Source of the DNA: Desulfobulbaceae bacterium
GTDB lineage: Bacteria; Desulfobacterota; Desulfobulbia; Desulfobulbales; SURF-16
NCBI GenBank assembly: GCA_023230525.1
Contig: JALNXE010000077.1
Span: forward strand, 1 to 20,743
DNA: 20,743 bases
Reading direction: 5' to 3'
The notes beneath the pieces are model-generated. The model was given only the letters and a program-made list of their open reading frames with translations. It did no database searches and was not told the origin of the DNA. Of the stretch, positions 16,295 through 20,743 are shown one piece after another (within the stretch, counting starts at the first letter, position 1; each line of letters starts with the position of its first letter). The translations under genes were made by a program, and so were the position numbers.

Positions 16295-17017
16295 TCATTT
16301 TTCTCCGGCCGCGGTAAGGGCTTCCAGAAAGGCCTGATCAACCAGGGCAAAAAGCCTTTCCCGGCAGTGATCAAGCGTCGCGTCAATTTCGCCGAAATCG
16401 GTCTGCAGCCGGCAGCCGCCCCGGCTGACCGCCTGGTCCTCGATCAATTCAAAACGCCGGGCGCCCTGCAGCAGAGAGGGATCTTCCAGGGTCATTTCCT
16501 TGAGATGCTGGAAATCATCGCTGTGCAGATGCACCTTGACCACGGAATCCTCCACCACATATTTCATGGCCCGGCGCAGACAGTCGGCAATAACCAGGGA
16601 ATTCACCGTCACCTCATGGCCCACCAGCCGTTCCACCATGATTTTTATCAGGGCCAGCAGATCCTTTTCATACTGCCGATGCACCAGGTCCCGTTCCTTC
16701 TCCAGGGAACCGATCAGCCGTACCGCGTCCTTTATCTTGTCGGCAAAGGCCTTTTCCCCAGCCTTTAACCCCTCCGCTTCCCCCCTGGCAAGACCCTTTT
16801 GGTACGCCTCTTCCTCGATACGCTTCTTTTCCGCCTCAGCCCTGGCCAGCATTGCCTCGGTTTCCCGGCGCACGGCCTGCTGTTCATTTTGCAACTGCTG
16901 CAGCGGATCAGCAGCAGGCTCCTCCTTGCCGTTGCCGCGCATCATACTCTCAAAGGAGATAAAATCAGGCCCCCGGTCTTTTTCAATTTTTTCTTTGAAA
17001 TCAAAAATCTTAGACAA
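16295..17017 (-). CDS. fliH: Flagellar assembly protein FliH (negative regulator/tether of FliI)
   Basis: 240 residues from a TTG start. Opens SKIFDFKEKIEKD, then a long charged helix with a GLARGEAEGLKAG stretch typical of FliH, and a C-terminal domain with SRGGCRLQTDFGEIDATLDH, matching FliH/YscL and V-type ATPase stator subunits. It is a cytoplasmic dimer that binds FliI and anchors it to the C-ring and export gate. Start: no ATG lies near the natural N-terminus; TTG at 17017 has GAGG six bases upstream and overlaps the fliG stop by eight bases (TTGTCTAA), which suggests coupling. The first in-frame ATG, about 22 codons on, would remove the conserved opening. Confidence 0.92.
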   Translation of the reverse strand: MSKIFDFKEKIEKDRGPDFISFESMMRGNGKEEPAADPLQQLQNEQQAVRRETEAMLARAEAEKKRIEEEAYQKGLARGEAEGLKAGEKAFADKIKDAVRLIGSLEKERDLVHRQYEKDLLALIKIMVERLVGHEVTVNSLVIADCLRRAMKYVVEDSVVKVHLHSDDFQHLKEMTLEDPSLLQGARRFELIEDQAVSRGGCRLQTDFGEIDATLDHCRERLFALVDQAFLEALTAAGEK

Positions 17018-18038
17018 ATTCGTCCTCGCCGCCGCCGCTGCCCATGAGCTGGATCTTTCCTTCCTGCTCCAGACGTTTGGCGATCTTGATGACAGCCTGC
17101 TGAGCCGCCTCGACATCCTTCACCCTGGTCGGCCCCATGATCTCCATGTCTTCCTTGAGCATCTCCACCGCCCTGGTCGACATATTCTTGAAGATTTTCT
17201 CTTTCAGTTCTTCGGAAGCGGTCTTCAGCGCCAGTTTCAGATCATCGGTGGAAACCTCCTTCAGGATAGCCATGATGCCCCGGTCATCAACCCCGAGGAG
17301 ATCCTCAAAGACAAACATCAGGCGCCGGATGTCTTCGGCAAGACTCTCGCGCTGCTCTTCGATGCCTTCCAGCACCTGGGTTTCCAGGGCCCGGTCGGCG
17401 TTATTGAGAATCTCGGCCACTGCAGCCACCCCGCCCAGACGCTGTCCCTCCAGCCCCTCAACGGAAAGCAGTTCCTCCTGCAGCACCCGGTCCACATCCA
17501 CCAGGATTTCCGGGCTGACCTTGTCAAGCTCGGCCATCCGCATCACCACCTCAACCTGGGTTTCCTCCTTCAGCTCGGCGAGAATCTGGGCCGCCTGGCT
17601 GTGCTCCAGCACGGCCAGCACCAGGGCCACGGTCTGGGGATGCTCATTGCGCAGAAAATTGACCAGAATTTTTGGTTCCAGCTTGCGGGCCTTCTGAAAA
17701 AGGGTCAAACGCCAATCCGAACGGATATCATCAAGAATCTCATTGGCCTTGTCAGACTGCAGTGCCCGTTTCAGGGCGCTTTCCAGCATGTCATCGCCGG
17801 AAAGATAGATCTCGCCGCCCCCTGCGTCCGTTTTAAACTCTCTCAGCAGGGCGGCAATATCCTCCTTGTCAACCTTGTCCATTTTGGACATCTGCCGGCC
17901 CACCATTTTGATCTCATCTTCTTCCAGGCGTTTAAACACCTCGGTAGTGAAATCCTCCCCCAGGGTAAGGAGAAAAATCGCTGCCTTTTCACCCCCGGTC
18001 AGATTTTCGCTGCTGGCACTATCCTTTTTTTTAGACAC
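17010..18038 (-). CDS. fliG: Flagellar motor switch protein FliG
   Basis: 342 residues, normal length. FliG forms the upper C-ring, binds FliF through its N-terminal domain and couples torque from the stators and switching from FliM. Seen here: the N-terminal GGEKAAIFLLTLGED, the middle-domain EHPQT motif (132-136), and the C-terminal MFVFEDLLGVDDRGI (from 241) with the charged torque helix following. The tail GGGEDEFV is an unusually Gly- and acid-rich end. GTG start at 18038, one base after the fliF TGA, with GAGGAG seven bases upstream. Confidence 0.97.
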   Translation of the reverse strand: MSKKKDSASSENLTGGEKAAIFLLTLGEDFTTEVFKRLEEDEIKMVGRQMSKMDKVDKEDIAALLREFKTDAGGGEIYLSGDDMLESALKRALQSDKANEILDDIRSDWRLTLFQKARKLEPKILVNFLRNEHPQTVALVLAVLEHSQAAQILAELKEETQVEVVMRMAELDKVSPEILVDVDRVLQEELLSVEGLEGQRLGGVAAVAEILNNADRALETQVLEGIEEQRESLAEDIRRLMFVFEDLLGVDDRGIMAILKEVSTDDLKLALKTASEELKEKIFKNMSTRAVEMLKEDMEIMGPTRVKDVEAAQQAVIKIAKRLEQEGKIQLMGSGGGEDEFV

Positions 18039-18039
18039 C

Positions 18040-19635
18040 TCACATCTCCTCGCGCAACCAGCGCCTTACCAGATCGGCCGCCCGTTCCGGGTCGCTCTGG
18101 GCCAGCTTGTACATCCTTTCCTTATCCGTCATGCCAAGGGGCTGCAGGGAGAGATCCTCCTGATCCTCCGCCCCCCTTTTCACTCCAGTATGGGCCGCCA
18201 GTTCCGCCTTGCGCTGGGATTCAAGCTGCTGATTACTGAGCAAGCGCAGGAAAGGACGGATGACAAACATAATGAAGGCAACGGCAACCAGCAGCAGGAC
18301 AAAGGGCACGGCCAGATGCTCAAACAGGCTCCGCCATTTTTCCAACGGATCAGGCTCCGGCTCCACCAAGGAGGAGAGGTAGAAAGGCATGGCCACCACC
18401 TCCACCTTGTCACCCCGGTCCGGATCAAAGCCGATGGCATTCTGGGTCATTTTGACAAAATGATCAAGCTCTTCGGGGTTACGCGGTTTATATACCAACG
18501 TTTTTTTACCATCCTTATCCTTGCCCTCCTCATAGACGCCGTCCACCATGACAGCCACGGAAAGACGCTTGATCGTCCCGGTCGATTCCTGCACATGCCG
18601 TGTTTTTCTGGAAATTTCGTAATTTCTGGTGATATTTTTTTTCTGCGGGCCTTCCTTGCCGCCGGCAGGAGCGGCCGTATCGGTAAAGGTAGCCAGCTCA
18701 CCCTTGACGCCGGGAATACCGGCTGCCGCCTTTTCTCCCCCCAGCTGTTCAAGCAGCAGCTGCTCACTGCGGACGACCTGGCCGTCCGGGTCGAAATTCT
18801 CCTCGGTGACGTCCACCTTGTTGAAATCCATGTCCACTGTCACCCGGGCCAGCGCCTTGTTGGCTCCGACCACCTCCTCCAGCAGACTTTCCACTTTCGT
18901 GCGCAGGGCGCTCTCCACCTTGAGCTGGTATTCAAGCTGGGTAGCGGAAAGCATGGACACATCATCACCCTCCTTGCGAAACAGCAGGCGGCCCTGGGTA
19001 TCGACTATGGTAATATTTTCCGAGGTCAAGCCGGGCACGGCGCTGGCCACCAGGTTAACGATAGCCATGATCTGTTCTTTGGCGAGTTTCTCCGGTCCCG
19101 CCATGGTGAGGCTTACCGAGGCGCTGGGCGGCTTGGTGTCCTCGACAAAGACCGATTCCTTGGGAGTGGCGATATGCACCCTGGCATCCCGGACCTGCTT
19201 GAATTGCTTGATGGTGCGGGCAAGCTCACCCTGCACGGCCCGCTGATAGTTGAGCTTCTGGACAAAATCCGTGGTGCCCAGACTGGTCTTGTCAAAGATC
19301 TCGAAACCGACCCCGCCCCCCTTGGGCAACCCTTCGGCGGCCAGGTTAAGCCGCGTCTCATAAACCATGTCGGAGGGGACCAGCACGGCTGAACCGCTCT
19401 CAGACAGCTGATAAGCGATTCTCTGTTCCTTGAGTTTGGCAATGACGCTGGCGGCATCTTCCGCTGACATACCACTGAAAAGAACATTGTAGTCTGTCTT
19501 GCCGCCCAGGGTGGAAAGGAAAATCAACCCCCCCAGCACCCCGGCCACCAGGACGCCGGCAATGATTTTCTGGGGCAAAGAGAGATTTTTTACGACCGAG
19601 ACTGCCTGTTTGAAGATGTCTTTGACAGGTGCCAT
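18040..19635 (-). CDS. fliF: Flagellar MS-ring protein FliF
   Basis: 531 residues. It builds the inner-membrane MS ring on which the motor and export apparatus assemble. TM helices at about 22-42 and 440-462 bracket the periplasmic ring-building motifs (YNVLFSGMSAEDAASV, DKTSLGTTDFVQKLNYQRA, VRDARVHIATPKESVF). The C-terminal cytoplasmic tail (463-531), ending in RAADLVRRWLREEM, is the FliG-binding region. ATG at 19635 has AGGA seven bases upstream. It is separated from fliE by 161 bp containing the 9-bp repeat array; all downstream flagellar genes are tightly packed behind it. Confidence 0.97.
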   Translation of the reverse strand: MAPVKDIFKQAVSVVKNLSLPQKIIAGVLVAGVLGGLIFLSTLGGKTDYNVLFSGMSAEDAASVIAKLKEQRIAYQLSESGSAVLVPSDMVYETRLNLAAEGLPKGGGVGFEIFDKTSLGTTDFVQKLNYQRAVQGELARTIKQFKQVRDARVHIATPKESVFVEDTKPPSASVSLTMAGPEKLAKEQIMAIVNLVASAVPGLTSENITIVDTQGRLLFRKEGDDVSMLSATQLEYQLKVESALRTKVESLLEEVVGANKALARVTVDMDFNKVDVTEENFDPDGQVVRSEQLLLEQLGGEKAAAGIPGVKGELATFTDTAAPAGGKEGPQKKNITRNYEISRKTRHVQESTGTIKRLSVAVMVDGVYEEGKDKDGKKTLVYKPRNPEELDHFVKMTQNAIGFDPDRGDKVEVVAMPFYLSSLVEPEPDPLEKWRSLFEHLAVPFVLLLVAVAFIMFVIRPFLRLLSNQQLESQRKAELAAHTGVKRGAEDQEDLSLQPLGMTDKERMYKLAQSDPERAADLVRRWLREEM

Positions 19636-19652
19636 TCATTTGTCCTATTTCG

Positions 19653-19799
19653 TTAGCCTTATTGGTCTGGCTGGTCTTACTGGTCCAATTAGTCTGGAAA
19701 AATCAATGAGGCCAACCAGGCCAGTCAGACCAGTTAGGCCAGTCAGACCAGTTAGACCAGCCAGACCAGTCAGACCAGCCAAGCCAGTCAGACCAATTA
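19653..19799. repeat. Phased 9-bp tandem repeat in two opposed arms between fliE and fliF
   Basis: Right arm 19710-19799: ten consecutive 9-bp units without a single indel, consensus GACCAGTCA with variants GACCAGTTA, GACCAGCCA and GGCCAGTCA. The last unit contains the fliE stop codon. Left arm, about 19653-19697: about five units in opposite orientation (such as CTGGTCTTA and CTGGTCCAA). A 12-base AT-rich spacer separates the arms. A 21-bp stretch at 19665-19685 is inverted at 19746-19766 with one mismatch, so the transcript could form a long hairpin between fliE and fliF. Confidence 0.9.
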
Positions 19800-20099
19800 C
19801 AGCTGAATCCGCATGATTTCCTGATAGGCGGCAATCGCTTTCTGCTGCACCCTGGTCGCCATCCTGAAGGAGATGCTGGCCTTTTCTATGGCGATCATGG
19901 TTTCATGGATATTGCCATTCTCCCCTGCCGCAAGCCCACGGGTGAGTTCGTCCGACTCCTGCAGGTTCGCGTTGACACTGTCCAGCGATTTCTGCAGGAC
20001 CTCCCCGAAACCGGTTCCTGTTAGCTGTTGTTTTTTTGACGCCTGAACAACGGAAGGCGCTTCGCCGAAACGCACCGGCTGCAACGGTAATGTTTCCAT
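19797..20099 (-). CDS. fliE: Flagellar hook-basal body protein FliE
   Basis: 100 residues, typical for FliE, the small rod-MS ring junction protein exported early by the flagellar type III system. The C-terminal signature is clear: IHETMIAIEKASISFRMATRVQQKAIAAYQEIMRIQL (positions about 64-100; key parts EKASISF and AYQEIMRI). ATG at 20099 with GGAG seven bases upstream. Its stop codon lies inside the last 9-bp unit of the following repeat array, so the array abuts the coding end directly. Confidence 0.95.
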   Translation of the reverse strand: METLPLQPVRFGEAPSVVQASKKQQLTGTGFGEVLQKSLDSVNANLQESDELTRGLAAGENGNIHETMIAIEKASISFRMATRVQQKAIAAYQEIMRIQL

Positions 20100-20157
20100 T
20101 TCGTTCTCCTGCAGGCCCTCAATCGCCTGCTACCGTTTATTCTACTTATTCTACCTT

Positions 20158-20592
20158 TTATCTTCGGGCAATATCAAGGGCCTTGATGGCCATACTCTTC
20201 ACGGCTTCAATGGCCGCGACATTCGCCTCATAGCCGCGCCTGGCGCTGATGATGTCCACCATCTGTTCCGCCTCATCCACGTTGGGATAGAGCACGATGC
20301 CGTTTTTATCGGCATCGGGATGGGAGGGATCGTACACCGCCTTCAACTCCTTCTTATCCTCTACGACCTCGGTCACCTCCACCGTCCGCAATTTGTCCTC
20401 GGTGGAATCGAGCACGTCCTGGAACGTCTGCAGGGGTTTGGCCTCAAAGACCACGGATTTGGCCTTATACGGGCCGCCCTCCATGGTCCTGGTCGTGTTG
20501 GCATTGGCCAGATTCATTGCCGCCACATTGAGCCGCGCCCTTTCAGCCTTGAGGCCGGAGCCGCTAATTTTCAGCGCTGTCAGGATATCCAT
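20158..20592 (-). CDS. flgC: Flagellar basal-body rod protein FlgC
   Basis: 144 residues, normal length. Proximal rod component secreted by the flagellar type III system. The N-terminal rod motif (SGLKAERARLNVAAMNLANANTT, key part NVAAMNLANA) and the C-terminal VDIISARRGYEANVAAIEAVKSM signature (key part ARRGYEANV) are intact. ATG at 20592 has GGAGGT eight bases upstream, lying inside the flgB 3' end. A 57-bp gap to fliE contains a GCAGGC/GCCTGC hairpin and a duplicated GTAGAATAA. Confidence 0.96.
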   Translation of the reverse strand: MDILTALKISGSGLKAERARLNVAAMNLANANTTRTMEGGPYKAKSVVFEAKPLQTFQDVLDSTEDKLRTVEVTEVVEDKKELKAVYDPSHPDADKNGIVLYPNVDEAEQMVDIISARRGYEANVAAIEAVKSMAIKALDIARR

Positions 20593-20594
20593 GA

Positions 20595-20743
20595 TTATTT
20601 ACCTCCTTCATCAATTGCATACTTGATACCGTCGACCTTATTGCCGATCATCCTGGTGACGATCTCATACATCATCTGGTTTTCCGCCATCTTGACCATC
20701 TCTTCATCCAGATCAACGGGCCGTTTTTCCTTGGAAAACTCCA
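20595..20743 (-). CDS. flgB: Flagellar basal-body rod protein FlgB, C-terminal 49 codons only
   Basis: Only the 3' end is in the window; it enters from base 20743 and stops with TAA at 20597-20595. The visible residues, including RPVDLDEEMVKMAENQMMYEI and the end KVDGIKYAIDEGGK (about 49 in all), match the FlgB C-terminus: the VDLDxEMxxMAxNxxxY pattern and a terminal IxEGGK. The stop lies two bases before the flgC start, and the GGAGGT for flgC is within the last codons, so the pair is probably translationally coupled. The operon promoter lies outside the window. Confidence 0.92.
   Translation of the reverse strand, partial: EFSKEKRPVDLDEEMVKMAENQMMYEIVTRMIGNKVDGIKYAIDEGGK

Noticed and set aside
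16294..16386. Longer FliI starting at 16386
   Set aside because: The extra 31 residues overlap fliH, lack FliI similarity, and the ATG at 16293 has a suitable ribosome-binding site.
16500..18239. Plus-strand 579-codon open frame
   Set aside because: It lies entirely opposite fliH, fliG and the fliF 3' end; the translation is low-complexity Ser/Arg/His-rich, typical of an antisense frame of a GC-rich gene.
17866..19392. Plus-strand 508-codon open frame
   Set aside because: Antisense to fliF and fliG, both certain, with no recognisable motif.
19653..19799. Possible CRISPR array
   Set aside because: Units are 9 bp and contiguous with no unique spacers, and no cas gene is present.
19499..19816. 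Plus-strand frame encoding an Arg-Pro-Val repeat peptide
   Set aside because: The repeat peptide only reflects the 9-bp DNA repeat (three codons per unit); the rest is antisense to fliF.

Overview
The window looks like a chromosomal segment from a motile, Gram-negative deltaproteobacterium-type organism (Desulfobacterota; a Desulfobulbales-like host is my guess). The guess rests on the gene order flgB-flgC-fliE-fliF-fliG-fliH-fliI-fliJ-motE, on the 7TM-type histidine kinase and on base composition. Every gene I can support lies on the minus strand, so the window reads biologically from right to left. No tRNA, rRNA, CRISPR array or intact insertion sequence was seen.

Layout from right to left: (1) 20743-13995, an early flagellar operon building the proximal rod, the MS ring, the switch and the export ATPase complex (flgB 3' end, flgC, fliE, fliF, fliG, fliH, fliI, fliJ, motE-like). 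The genes are tightly packed, except for a 160-bp fliE-fliF gap filled with a perfectly phased 9-bp tandem repeat in two opposed arms. (2) 13682-12447, a 12-TM MFS transporter of the fosmidomycin-resistance (Fsr) type, flanked by gene-free stretches of about 310 and 680 bp. (3) 11768-2097, one continuous reading frame of about 3,223 residues: PilZ - KS - AT - ACP - ACP - KR - DH - phosphopantetheinyl transferase - hotdog thioesterase - hotdog thioesterase - FAD-dependent CrtI-like oxidoreductase. (4) 2007-1, a membrane histidine kinase (about nine TM segments, GAF, HisKA, start of HATPase), cut by the window edge.

The giant protein is the highlight. Its KS-AT-ACP-KR-DH-PPTase core has the domain order of iterative enediyne/polyene synthases (PKSE family, related to PUFA synthases), with no enoyl reductase, so the expected product is a conjugated polyene chain. 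Three additions are unusual: a c-di-GMP-type PilZ domain at the N-terminus, two consecutive hotdog thioesterase-like domains (enediyne synthases use a separate small protein for this), and a fused carotenoid desaturase/isomerase-like flavoprotein at the C-terminus. The protein therefore appears to load itself (own PPTase), build, release and oxidatively tailor a polyene, possibly under c-di-GMP control. No enediyne maturation genes are visible. GC content is high through the KS-to-PPTase core and falls sharply in the last third and in the PilZ segment, which suggests a mosaic origin.

The PKS is preceded by a 160-bp cluster of inverted repeats and a perfect 12-bp dyad. It is followed 89 bp later by the histidine kinase gene, which may be co-transcribed. 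Nothing in the sequence proves a link between the flagellar operon and the PKS, but c-di-GMP classically switches cells between motile and sessile states, which makes the PilZ domain notable in this setting.
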